Program-made: the position numbers and the translations under genes
Part shown: positions 30,234-38,568 of the stretch, piece after piece
Layout: each line of letters begins with the position of its first letter
Position numbering within the stretch: the first letter of the stretch is position 1
The notes under the pieces: model-generated
What the model was told of the DNA's origin: nothing
Seen by the model: the letters and a program-made list of their open reading frames with translations, nothing else
The model's database searches: none
Assembly: GCF_034321785.1 (NCBI RefSeq)
Contig: NZ_JAXLPB010000001.1
Span: 62,001-126,000 of the forward strand
Length of the DNA stretch: 64,000 nt
Source: Fulvimarina uroteuthidis
Lineage (GTDB): Bacteria > Pseudomonadota > Alphaproteobacteria > Rhizobiales > Rhizobiaceae
Direction: 5' to 3'

Positions 30234-30976
30234 GCCAGCATATCGAAACGTCGAAGGCCGATGGCGTCCTGACCATCCGCCTCAACCGCCCCGACAAGAA
30301 GAACGCCCTGACCCGCGAGATGTATAGGCAGATGACGGCGGGCTTTGCGACAGCCGCGTCCGACGAGACTGTCGGCTGCATCCTCATCACCGGGACGCCC
30401 GGCGCGTTCTGCGCCGGCAACGATCTCGCCGACTTCATGGAGATCGCCCGAGGCGGCGGCCTGCCGAACGAAGTGCGCGATTTTCTTCATGCGCTCGCAA
30501 AGGCCGAACTGCCGGTCTTTGCCGCGGTCGATGGTCTTGCCATCGGCATCGGCACGACGATGCTGTTCCATTGCGACATGGTTCTCGCGACTCCGCGGTC
30601 GGAGTTCAAGACGCCCTTCGTCGATCTCGGCCTTACGCCGGAGGCCGCGTCCAGTCTCATCGCGCCGCGCCTGATGGGCGCGCAACGCGCGTTCCAGATG
30701 CTGGCCATGGGGCGGCCGTTCGATGCCGCCTTCGCACGAGAATGCGGGTTCGTGACGGAAATCGTCGCCGACGACGTGGAAGGGTCGGGATTTCGCGCCG
30801 CCAAGGCCCTCGCCGCCAAGCCGCGCGAGGCCGTGCGGCTGACGAAGGCCCTTATCCGGGGCGACCGCAGCGACGTTCTGTCCTGCATCGACGACGAGAT
30901 CGAGATCTTCGCACGGCGCCTCGTCTCGAGCGAAGCGCGACAGGCGTTCGAAGCCTTCTTCAGCCGCAAGGGATGA
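30230..30976 (+). CDS. Enoyl-CoA hydratase/isomerase family protein
   Basis: A 248-residue crotonase-fold enzyme. Seen: LTIRLNRPDKKNALT, the first oxyanion-hole loop GAFCAGNDLADF and the second AVDGLAIGIGTTML, then DLGLTPEAASS where catalytic Glu residues are usual in this family, followed by MGAQRAFQMLAMG. It overlaps the dehydrogenase stop as ATGA, implying coupled translation and consecutive reactions on an acyl-CoA. It could be a DmdD-like methylthioacryloyl-CoA hydratase or a general enoyl-CoA hydratase/isomerase; the sequence alone does not decide. Confidence 0.88.
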   Translation: MSQHIETSKADGVLTIRLNRPDKKNALTREMYRQMTAGFATAASDETVGCILITGTPGAFCAGNDLADFMEIARGGGLPNEVRDFLHALAKAELPVFAAVDGLAIGIGTTMLFHCDMVLATPRSEFKTPFVDLGLTPEAASSLIAPRLMGAQRAFQMLAMGRPFDAAFARECGFVTEIVADDVEGSGFRAAKALAAKPREAVRLTKALIRGDRSDVLSCIDDEIEIFARRLVSSEARQAFEAFFSRKG

Positions 30977-31087
30977 GGCATTGGACGACGCCTGCCGTGA
31001 AAGCCGCCGGCATGCCGTGACGGGCCATGACCCGTCCGCATGCCGCGGGGCGTTCCCGAATGCCGGGCGTGAACCATCTAGTCCGGC

Positions 31088-31651
31088 ATGACCGAACCAT
31101 CCTTTTCCCTCGCCACGCCGGACGGCGACGATCGCAGCCGCCAGATGTGCGACCGATGCGGCTTCGTCCTTTACGAAAATCCGAAGATCGTCGTCGGCTC
31201 CGTCGTCCGGCACGAGCGGAGGATCCTCCTGTGCCGCCGGGCGATCGAACCGCGCCGCGGATACTGGACGATCCCCGCCGGCTATATGGAACTCAACGAA
31301 ACGCCCGAGGAGGGAGCGCGGCGCGAGGCATCCGAGGAAGCCAATGTGGCGCTGCACATCGAGCGCCTGCTGGCGGTCTATTCCGTTCCCAGGATTTCGC
31401 AGGTCCAGCTGATCTACCGGGCCCGGCTTGCCGAACCGTCTTTTTCGCCGGGACCGGAGAGCCTGGAGGTCGAGCTGTTCGCGCCGGACGAGATCCCCTA
31501 TGGGGATCTCGCCTTTCCGTCCGTACACTGGGCGCTGAGGCACGACGCGGAGGCCGAAGCCGGCGCGCCGCCCGTCCCCTTCACCAATCCCGAGGGCGAG
31601 ACCGCCACCATGATGCCGGGTGGCGAGACCGTCAGGCCCGGGGATTTCTGA
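31088..31651 (+). CDS. Nudix hydrolase
   Basis: A 187-residue pyrophosphohydrolase. Seen: an N-terminal half zinc ribbon (CDRCGFVLYENPK), common in NudC-like and YjhB-like members, and a Nudix box starting GYMELNETPEEGARREASEE. The box keeps the metal-binding Glu residues (REASEE), but the Gly normally near its end is Asn (EEANV). Substrate is likely a nucleoside diphosphate derivative such as ADP-ribose or NADH. It lies convergent with the DUF533 gene, separated by 9 bases. No clear ribosome binding site is seen before the ATG. Confidence 0.88.
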   Translation: MTEPSFSLATPDGDDRSRQMCDRCGFVLYENPKIVVGSVVRHERRILLCRRAIEPRRGYWTIPAGYMELNETPEEGARREASEEANVALHIERLLAVYSVPRISQVQLIYRARLAEPSFSPGPESLEVELFAPDEIPYGDLAFPSVHWALRHDAEAEAGAPPVPFTNPEGETATMMPGGETVRPGDF

Positions 31652-31660
31652 GGTCGCGGC

Positions 31661-32449
31661 CTATTCGGCGCCCGTCGTCTGGCGGATTTCGCGCGCAAGG
31701 TCCGGGGGGAGATCGAGCCTCGAGGCCAGAAGATCGAGATAGGCGCGCTCGGCGGGATGGTCGGCGTCGATCGCCAGCACCGATGCGGTGTAGATCTCCA
31801 TCGCGATCTCCGGGGTCCTGGCTTCGGCGGCGAGATCGTCGATCGTCTTCGGGCGGCGCAACTCGTCCATCACGAGGCCCTTCTCGTCGGCCTCCATCTC
31901 CATGTCGTCGATCCGCCCGTAGATCGCGCGCTCCTCGTCGGCATCGATATAGCCGTCGGCCTTGGCCGCCGCGATCATGGCGGACAGCATGAGACGGGCG
32001 CGGGCATCTTCCTCGCCGGACGGCATGAAGGCCGTGCCCGCGGGCGCCGGCAGTTCGTCGTCCCGGTGCGCGGCGGGCAGGCTGGGGACCGGCTGGGCGC
32101 CCGGCAGCGCGGTGGCGCCGCTTTTCGCCTGGTAGGACTGGTATGCCTTGTAGGCGAGACCTGCGACCAGCGCCGCGCCACCGAGCTTCAGGGCGCTGCC
32201 GCCGATGCCCTTGCCGAAGCTCTTGCCCTTCTTGCTGAAGAGCTGAGAGGCGAGACCGCCGACGACGGCGCTGGTGACGGCCGTGCCGCCCCTGCCCTGC
32301 ATCATGCCGCCAACCTGGTCGAGGAGCGAGCCGCCGGACCCCGACGCCTGCCCGACGCGGGAATTGGTGGCTCCATGGGATGGCTGTCGTTGCGGCGATC
32401 CCTGCGTCTGCTTGCCGATGAAGTCGGAGAGTAGGCGTTGGATATCCAT
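31661..32449 (-). CDS. TerB-like DUF533 protein
   Basis: A 262-residue protein of the DUF533 family (YebE-like). Seen: an N-terminal Gly/Ser-rich stretch, a Gly/Ala-rich hydrophobic segment (SALKLGGAALVAGLAYKAYQ) that may insert in the membrane, and a C-terminal TerB-like helical domain with LMLSAMIAAAKADGYIDADE and YTASVLAIDADHPAERAYL, whose Asp/Glu residues may bind metal. The ATG at 32449 is preferred over a TTG at 32458 because the GAGGAA is better spaced. Function is unknown; relatives appear in envelope stress contexts. Confidence 0.85.
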   Translation of the reverse strand: MDIQRLLSDFIGKQTQGSPQRQPSHGATNSRVGQASGSGGSLLDQVGGMMQGRGGTAVTSAVVGGLASQLFSKKGKSFGKGIGGSALKLGGAALVAGLAYKAYQSYQAKSGATALPGAQPVPSLPAAHRDDELPAPAGTAFMPSGEEDARARLMLSAMIAAAKADGYIDADEERAIYGRIDDMEMEADEKGLVMDELRRPKTIDDLAAEARTPEIAMEIYTASVLAIDADHPAERAYLDLLASRLDLPPDLAREIRQTTGAE

Positions 32450-32549
32450 GGGCGTCAATTCCTCGAGCGTTCGATCACTATCTTCCGGATATCGAGACGC
32501 GGGGCCCGTTTCGCAATATCCCGGCCCTCGAGAGGAAGGCAGGCGCGGC

Positions 32550-33203
32550 TCATTTCTCGCCGGCGCCGTTCGGCTCCAGAGCGTGCCGCCTGATCATCGG
32601 ATATTGGGTCAGCATGAAGATGACGGTGATGGGCATCGTCGCCCAGACCTTGAACGCGACCCAGAAATCGGTCGAGAAATTGCGCCAGACCACTTCGTTC
32701 ACGACCGCCAGGAACACGAAGTACAGGCCCCAGTTGAGCGTCAGCTTGCGCCAGCCCTCGGCATCGAGCTTGAAGGCCTGATCGAAGACATAGCCGAGCA
32801 GCGACTTGCCGAAGAAGAGGCCGCCGAGCAGGATCGCCGCGAACAGGCCGTTGACGATGGTCGGCTTCATCTTGATGAAGGTTTCGTCCTGAAGGTAGAG
32901 CGTCAGGCCGCCGAACAGAATGACCACGACGCCCGAAACGAGCGGCATCATCGGCAGGGTCTTCTGCACGGCCCAGGAAATCGCCAGCGAAATCGAGAGC
33001 GCGGCCATGAACAGGGCCGTCGCAATGAAGAGCGGTCCGCCCAGCTCCTGCAGAACGGGGAAACGCGCCGCGATGTCTTCGCCCCGCGAATTGGCGAAGA
33101 AGAAGACCAGAAGCGGGCCGAGTTCCAGGGCGAACTTGAGAAGCGGGTTCATCTCCTTCTTCGCCGGATCGTTCGGAGAGCGTTCGATGATGCGGTCGGT
33201 CAT
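32550..33203 (-). CDS. Inner-membrane septation protein YciB/IspZ
   Basis: A 217-residue membrane protein of the intracellular septation protein A family. Seen: about five or six hydrophobic helices (LLKFALELGPLLVFFFANS, FIATALFMAALSISLAISWA, MPLVSGVVVILFGGLTLYL and others), with the family signature LGPLLVFFFANS and NGLFAAILLGGLFFGKSLL. It is a little longer than E. coli YciB because of an N-terminal soluble extension. It is thought to affect septation and envelope synthesis. It lies 100 bases from the DUF533 gene on the same strand. Confidence 0.92.
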   Translation of the reverse strand: MTDRIIERSPNDPAKKEMNPLLKFALELGPLLVFFFANSRGEDIAARFPVLQELGGPLFIATALFMAALSISLAISWAVQKTLPMMPLVSGVVVILFGGLTLYLQDETFIKMKPTIVNGLFAAILLGGLFFGKSLLGYVFDQAFKLDAEGWRKLTLNWGLYFVFLAVVNEVVWRNFSTDFWVAFKVWATMPITVIFMLTQYPMIRRHALEPNGAGEK

Positions 33204-33377
33204 TCAGGTCTCGCGGGTTCTGTCTCGAGGGCTCGGACGCAGGGCGCGTCCTGCATCATATCGGTCGGCTTCGCGGCAATTCGTAGACGGGCTCGAAACC
33301 GGGGCCTGATTTTCGCCGACACGCAACCCTATATTGCCGCGGACCGCAACCAAGACCGATGAGAGCGACCCGCCGCC

Positions 33378-33698
33378 ATGCGAGACATTTCCGACCAAGA
33401 CGACACCGGCCGCTACGGTCGCGGTCGTGTTTCCTACAGGCTCGAGCGCTTTCTCGGCGGCTCGCCGCTGGGTGTCGGCGTTCGCCTGATCCTCATGTCG
33501 ATCGTTGTCGGACTGCTCCTGTCCTGGTTCGACATCTCGCCGCGCCGCGTGATCGACTGGGGCATCAGCGCCTTCAACCGGATCGTCGAGGTCGCGTTCG
33601 GCTCGGTCGAGAACGTCGTCACCTATTTCCTGCTCGGCGCGGTCATCGTCGTTCCGATCTTCATCGTCATGCGCATTCTGAAGATGGGCGGTCGCTGA
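33378..33698 (+). CDS. DUF6460-like small membrane protein
   Basis: A 106-residue protein with two hydrophobic helices (VGVRLILMSIVVGLLLSW at about 34-51 and VTYFLLGAVIVVPIFIVMR near the C terminus) and a basic N-terminal part with FLGGSPLGV. The pattern FLGGSP..RL..VG..LS and a final YFLLGAVIV.P matches DUF6460 proteins of Rhizobiales. Function is unknown. It is divergent from the septation gene and convergent with ccmB, with 93 bases between stops. Confidence 0.8.
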   Translation: MRDISDQDDTGRYGRGRVSYRLERFLGGSPLGVGVRLILMSIVVGLLLSWFDISPRRVIDWGISAFNRIVEVAFGSVENVVTYFLLGAVIVVPIFIVMRILKMGGR

Positions 33699-33791
33699 GC
33701 ACCGCCCGGTCGAGGTTCCGGACGCCGATCGCGCGAGGCAAGCCGCGGTTCGCCTCAAGCTTCCGCCGCGAAGGGCGGGGCGTGACCTTCT

Positions 33792-34460
33792 CTAGTCGGC
33801 GGCCGACTTCAGCGCGGCGCCGGCCGCGAGCGGCCCGATGGTCCCGAAGAACAGGGTCAGCGCGGTCAGGATGAGGAAGGGCGGCAGGAACGAATCCGGA
33901 TCGTTCACCGCGCCGTAGGTCGCGGACACCCCGAAGATCAGGACCGGGATCGCCAGCGGAAGCACCAGCACCGATACCAGAAGCCCGCCGCGCGGCAGGG
34001 CGACGGCCACCGCCGCGCCGACCGCGCCGATGAAGGTGATCGCGGGCGTTCCGACGAGCAGCGTCAGCGCGGTGGCGAAGATGGCGATCGGCTCCAGCGC
34101 GAGGAACAGACCCAGAAACGGCGCGGCAAGGACCAGCGGCAGGCCGCCGGCCGTCCACAGGGCCGCGCATTTGACGGCGACGACGATCGGCATCGGCATC
34201 TGGCCCATGATCAGAAGATCGAGGGTTCCGTCTTCGCGATCGGCCTGGAACAGCCGGTCGAGGGTGAGAAGCGTCGAGAGAAGCGCGCCGATCCACAGGA
34301 TCGCCGGTCCGATGCGCGACAGGAGGTTGAGATCGGGGCCGATGCCGAACGGCACGGTCGCGATCACCGCGAGAAAGAAGATGACGCCGGTCATAGCTCC
34401 GCCGCCGCCCGAGATCGCGAGCCGCAGGTCGCGGCGGAACAGGGCTCCAAGAGAGGTCAC
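33792..34460 (-). CDS. ccmB: Heme exporter permease CcmB
   Basis: A 222-residue membrane component of the heme-handling ABC complex of cytochrome c maturation system I. Seen: six hydrophobic helices, with FFLAVIATVPFGIGPDLNLL, IGPAILWIGALLSTLLTLDR and LFQADREDGTLDLL, the CcmB hallmark, then VLPLAIPVLIFG. It overlaps ccmA by four bases, so the two are co-translated. CcmC, CcmD and CcmG genes, which usually follow, are not in this window. Confidence 0.93.
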   Translation of the reverse strand: MTSLGALFRRDLRLAISGGGGAMTGVIFFLAVIATVPFGIGPDLNLLSRIGPAILWIGALLSTLLTLDRLFQADREDGTLDLLIMGQMPMPIVVAVKCAALWTAGGLPLVLAAPFLGLFLALEPIAIFATALTLLVGTPAITFIGAVGAAVAVALPRGGLLVSVLVLPLAIPVLIFGVSATYGAVNDPDSFLPPFLILTALTLFFGTIGPLAAGAALKSAAD

Positions 34461-35161
34461 AGCCAGCCCTCCGCTTCGACGAGTTCGTCGTCGCTGACAT
34501 TGACGCCCGGCCCGGCCGGGCGGCTTTCGCGCAGGTCGGACCGCGACAGGTCGAGACGCCTTGCATGTTCCAGGCCGAGGGGCTGGTGCGTCGCCGCGAT
34601 GATCAGCCCACCGGTTTCCAGGTGGCGTTGCATGAGCCGGCCGAAGAGCGCCTGGCTTTCAGCGTCGAGCGCTGCCGTCGGCTCGTCGAGGATCCAGATG
34701 TCGCGCGGGGCGACGAGGAGCCGGGCAAGGCTCGAACGGCGTTGCTGGCCGGCGGAGAGATAGCCGAACGGCACGGCGGTCAGATCCGGCAGCCCGAGCG
34801 CGAGGAGCGCCGCTTCGTTGGGCACGGGCGTACCGGCAAGATCGAGGGTCGCGCGCCAGAAATCGAGATTCCGGCCGACCGATATTCCCGGCTTCATGGC
34901 GTTGCGATGGCCGACATAGTGCGCGATCTCGGCGATCGAACCGACCGGTTCGCCGTCGCCCGCAAGACCGCCCGAGACCGCGATCGTGCCGCCGAGCGCC
35001 GGCAGGAGGCCGGCGAGCGTGCGCAGCATCGTGGATTTGCCGGAGCCGTTCGGCCCGGTCACGACGAGGCCCTCGCCCGCCGCGAGCGCGAAGTCGAGAG
35101 GGCCCGCGGCAATGGCGCGTCCGCGTCCGACGAGGAGCCCGTCCGCAGCAATCGTCAGCAT
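34457..35161 (-). CDS. ccmA: Heme exporter ATP-binding protein CcmA
   Basis: A 234-residue ABC ATPase that works with CcmB and CcmC to release heme-loaded CcmE. Seen: Walker A GPNGSGKSTM, YVGHRNAMKPGISV where the Q-loop is replaced by HRN as in CcmA proteins, YLSAGQQRRSSLARL and Walker B IWILDEPTAALD with ATHQP. The start at 35161 gives MLTIAADGL; an open frame upstream adds 46 residues without homology. It is divergent from acnA, a common arrangement in Rhizobiales. Confidence 0.93.
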   Translation of the reverse strand: MLTIAADGLLVGRGRAIAAGPLDFALAAGEGLVVTGPNGSGKSTMLRTLAGLLPALGGTIAVSGGLAGDGEPVGSIAEIAHYVGHRNAMKPGISVGRNLDFWRATLDLAGTPVPNEAALLALGLPDLTAVPFGYLSAGQQRRSSLARLLVAPRDIWILDEPTAALDAESQALFGRLMQRHLETGGLIIAATHQPLGLEHARRLDLSRSDLRESRPAGPGVNVSDDELVEAEGWL

Positions 35162-35482
35162 GAATGGTCCATCAAAGAGTTCGTCCTGCACGCGCGGGGA
35201 TAGCGGCGCCGGTTCGTTGTGCGGTGTAGCATAAATTCGCGGCTTGAGGTCCGGCGGCCCTTTATCACCATTCCAAACAGCGCTAGATGACAAGTGCAAC
35301 TATGCCAGCGACCGGTGTGGAACGTTATCAGAGCCGATACGGAGGCACCTTATTCCCGAGGGTGCCCGGGGCGGACACAGCGGAAATGGTCGTACCCGCA
35401 TCTTCGACGCGCGTTTTTCCGCCGCGCGAAGCTTGTTCGCCCTTCGGCCGTCGTCTCGGTTCGAGAAGGAACGACATCCTCC
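35162..35482. other. Divergent promoter region of ccmA and acnA
   Basis: 321 bases without a gene. It must hold promoters for both directions. No promoter hexamers or operators could be assigned with confidence. Confidence 0.5.
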
Positions 35483-38248
35483 ATGTCACATCATCCAGAC
35501 AGCTTCAAATGCCGCAAGACGCTCGACGTCGGCGGCAAGCCCTACGTCTACTACGATCTCAAGGACGCCGAGAAGAACGGCCTCGAAGGCATTGCCCGCC
35601 TGCCGTTCTCGTTGAAGGTCCTGCTCGAGAATCTCCTGCGCAACGAGGATGGGCGCACGGTCACCCGGGACGACATTCTCGCCGTCGCCAAATGGATCGA
35701 GGACAAGGGCAAGGCTGGTCATGAGATCGCCTACCGTCCGGCCCGCGTGCTGATGCAGGACTTCACCGGCGTTCCGGCCGTCGTCGATCTCGCCGCCATG
35801 CGCGACGCCACGAAACAGCTGGGCGCCGATCCGAAGAAGGTCAATCCGCTGGTTCCCGTCGATCTCGTCATCGATCACTCGGTGATGGTGGATTATTTCG
35901 GCCAGAAGGATTCCTTCGAGAAGAACGTCGACGCCGAATATGGCCGCAACGGCGAGCGCTACACGTTCCTGCGCTGGGGTTCGGAAGCCTTCCAGAACTT
36001 CCGCGTCGTGCCGCCCGGAACCGGTATCTGCCATCAGGTCAATCTCGAATATCTCGCCCAGACGGTCTGGACGCGCGAGGAGAACGGCGAGACGACGGCC
36101 TATCCCGACACGCTGGTCGGCACCGATTCGCACACCACCATGGTCAACGGCCTGTCGGTCCTTGGCTGGGGTGTCGGCGGCATCGAGGCGGAGGCCGCCA
36201 TGCTCGGCCAGCCGATCTCGATGATGATCCCCGAGGTCATCGGCTTCAAGCTCGACGGCAAGCTGCCGGAAGGCACGACCGCGACCGATCTGGTTCTCAC
36301 GGTCACGCAGATGCTGCGCAAGAAGGGCGTCGTCGGCAAGTTCGTCGAGTTCTACGGCCCCGGCCTGTCGAATCTCACCCTCGAGGACCAGGCGACCATC
36401 GCCAACATGGCTCCCGAATACGGCGCGACCTGCGGATTCTTCCCCGTCGACAAGGACACGATCGCCTATCTCGAGGCGACCGGCCGCGAGAAGGATCGCA
36501 TCGCCCTCGTCGAGGCCTATTCCAGGGCACAGGGCATGTATCGCGAGGACGGAACGGAAGATCCGATCTTCACCGACACGCTGGGCCTCGACCTTTCCAC
36601 GGTCGTGCCGTCGCTTGCAGGTCCCAAGCGGCCGCAGGATCGCGTCGCGCTGACCGAAGCGGCCTCGGCGTTCCACAAGGCGCTGCACGAGATCCGTGGC
36701 GGCCGCAAAACGGACGACAACCCGACATCGACGGGCGATTCGCGCTACATGGACGAAGGCGCGACCCTGCCGAACGACGTGCCGTCCGACGTCGGCTACC
36801 GCCACGACGTGGAGGGCGCGGCGCACGGCCTGTCGCATGGCGACGTGGTGATCGCGGCGATCACGTCCTGCACCAACACCTCGAACCCGAACGTTCTCGT
36901 CGCAGCCGGCCTCGTCGCGCGCAAGGCACACGAGAAGGGCCTCACCGTGAAGCCCTGGGTGAAGACATCGCTCGCGCCCGGCTCTCAGGTCGTGACCGAA
37001 TATCTCGAAAAGGCCGATCTCCAGAAGGATCTGGACGCGATGGGCTTCAACCTCGTCGGCTATGGCTGCACGACGTGCATCGGCAATTCCGGCCCGCTTC
37101 CCGAGCCGATTTCCGAGGCGATCACAGCCAACGATCTGGTCGCCTGCTCGGTGCTGTCGGGCAATCGCAACTTCGAAGGCCGCGTCAATCCGGACGTGCG
37201 GGCGAACTATCTCGCCTCGCCGCCGCTCGTCGTCGCCTACGCCATCGCCGGTTCGATGTTCGTCGACATCACGAAGGATCCGCTCGGGCAGGACAAGGAC
37301 GGCAACGACGTCTTCCTGAAGGACATCTGGCCGAGCACCCAGGAAATCGCCGACATCGTCCGCAAGACCGTGACCCGCGAGATGTTCGAAGAGCGCTATG
37401 CCGACGTCTTCAAGGGCGACGAGCACTGGCAGAAGATCGACGTGTCCGGCGGCCTCACCTATGATTGGGACGACCGTTCGACCTATGTCCAGAACCCACC
37501 CTATTTTGAGGGCATGGGACAGGAGCCGGAGCCGGTCACGGACATCAAGGAGGCCCGCATTCTCGGCCTCTTCGCCGATTCCATCACGACCGACCACATC
37601 TCGCCCGCGGGCTCGATCAAGAAGGACGGTCCGGCCGGCGATTATCTTGTCAGCCATCAGGTCCGTCCGATCGACTTCAACTCCTACGGCGCGCGTCGTG
37701 GCAACCATCAGGTCATGATGCGCGGCACGTTCGCCAACATCCGCATCAAGAACCAGATGGTGCCGGGCGTCGAAGGCGGCGTGACGATCCATCATCCGAG
37801 CGGCGAGCAGATGCCGATCTACGACGCGGCGATGAAGTACAAGGACGAGGGCGTTCCCCTCGTCGTCTTCGCCGGCAAGGAATACGGCACCGGCTCGTCA
37901 CGCGACTGGGCGGCCAAGGGCACGATCCTTCTGGGCGTGCGTGCCGTCATCGCCGAAAGCTTCGAACGCATCCACCGTTCGAATCTCGTCGGCATGGGTG
38001 TCGCGCCGTTCGTCTTTGCCGAAGAAGGCCAGTCCTGGGAGACCCTCGGCCTGAAGGGCGACGAGAAGGTGTCGATCGAAGGCCTCGAGACCATGAAGCC
38101 GCGCGACCTGATGGAAGCCCGGATCGAGAAGGCCGACGGCTCGACGGAGACCGTGAAGATCAAGCTTCGCATCGATACGGCCGACGAGATGGACTACTAC
38201 ACCAATGGCGGCATCCTGCATTACGTGCTGCGCCAGCTGGCGGCGTAA
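35483..38248 (+). CDS. acnA: Aconitate hydratase A
   Basis: A 921-residue TCA-cycle enzyme that interconverts citrate and isocitrate. Seen: VLMQDFTGVPAVVDLAAMRD, TDSHTTMVNGLSVLGWGVGG, the [4Fe-4S] ligands in SCTNTSNP and GYGCTTCIGNSGP, and the C-terminal swivel domain with GKEYGTGSSRDWAAKG. The protein is about 25 residues longer than usual rhizobial AcnA; the extra part is an acidic, Asp-rich linker before the SCTNTSNP block. ATG at 35483 is chosen as MSHHPDSF matches the family start. It is divergent from ccmA, and DUF1223 and DUF2794 genes follow as in related genomes. Confidence 0.96.
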   Translation: MSHHPDSFKCRKTLDVGGKPYVYYDLKDAEKNGLEGIARLPFSLKVLLENLLRNEDGRTVTRDDILAVAKWIEDKGKAGHEIAYRPARVLMQDFTGVPAVVDLAAMRDATKQLGADPKKVNPLVPVDLVIDHSVMVDYFGQKDSFEKNVDAEYGRNGERYTFLRWGSEAFQNFRVVPPGTGICHQVNLEYLAQTVWTREENGETTAYPDTLVGTDSHTTMVNGLSVLGWGVGGIEAEAAMLGQPISMMIPEVIGFKLDGKLPEGTTATDLVLTVTQMLRKKGVVGKFVEFYGPGLSNLTLEDQATIANMAPEYGATCGFFPVDKDTIAYLEATGREKDRIALVEAYSRAQGMYREDGTEDPIFTDTLGLDLSTVVPSLAGPKRPQDRVALTEAASAFHKALHEIRGGRKTDDNPTSTGDSRYMDEGATLPNDVPSDVGYRHDVEGAAHGLSHGDVVIAAITSCTNTSNPNVLVAAGLVARKAHEKGLTVKPWVKTSLAPGSQVVTEYLEKADLQKDLDAMGFNLVGYGCTTCIGNSGPLPEPISEAITANDLVACSVLSGNRNFEGRVNPDVRANYLASPPLVVAYAIAGSMFVDITKDPLGQDKDGNDVFLKDIWPSTQEIADIVRKTVTREMFEERYADVFKGDEHWQKIDVSGGLTYDWDDRSTYVQNPPYFEGMGQEPEPVTDIKEARILGLFADSITTDHISPAGSIKKDGPAGDYLVSHQVRPIDFNSYGARRGNHQVMMRGTFANIRIKNQMVPGVEGGVTIHHPSGEQMPIYDAAMKYKDEGVPLVVFAGKEYGTGSSRDWAAKGTILLGVRAVIAESFERIHRSNLVGMGVAPFVFAEEGQSWETLGLKGDEKVSIEGLETMKPRDLMEARIEKADGSTETVKIKLRIDTADEMDYYTNGGILHYVLRQLAA

Positions 38249-38260
38249 TCTGCGGCCAGA

Positions 38261-38290
38261 GCTTCGTGCGTCTGGTCGGACGCACGAAGC
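38261..38290 (+). repeat. Palindromic hairpin, copy C, after acnA
   Basis: A perfect 12-base stem GCTTCGTGCGTC (38261-38272) / GACGCACGAAGC (38279-38290) starts 12 bases after the acnA stop. It resembles the large hairpins at 17386-17423 and 51814-51846 and sits in the same orientation relative to its gene. Confidence 0.7.
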
Positions 38291-38385
38291 CCACGCTTTA
38301 CCCTGGATGCCACGCATCGGGCGTTTGCGAACATCGATTCCGCTTTGTCGGGCCGATGGTCCAGCCGAACACCCCATTGACGAGA

Positions 38386-38416
38386 GCCGCCGGATGTCTT
38401 CATCCGGCGGCTTTTT
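38386..38416 (+). terminator. Strong Rho-independent terminator downstream of acnA
   Basis: An 11-base perfect stem GCCGCCGGATG (38386-38396) / CATCCGGCGGC (38401-38411) with a TCTT loop is followed by TTTTT. It separates acnA from the DUF1223 gene. Confidence 0.88.
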
Positions 38417-38568
38417 CGTGCGCGCGGCACCCGTTCGGACACAGACCGGCGCACCGCATCACGGCAAAATCGCAAATTCGTTTGCGCCTTCACTGCGACG
38501 TGACTGGATGGATTCGCGCCCGCCTCTTATCGTGCATGCAAATCGCACGACTTCGTACGATATTGAAC

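Noticed and set aside
35486..37795. A 769-codon open minus-strand frame opposite acnA
   Set aside because: Antisense to an intact aconitase gene, with no recognisable motif.
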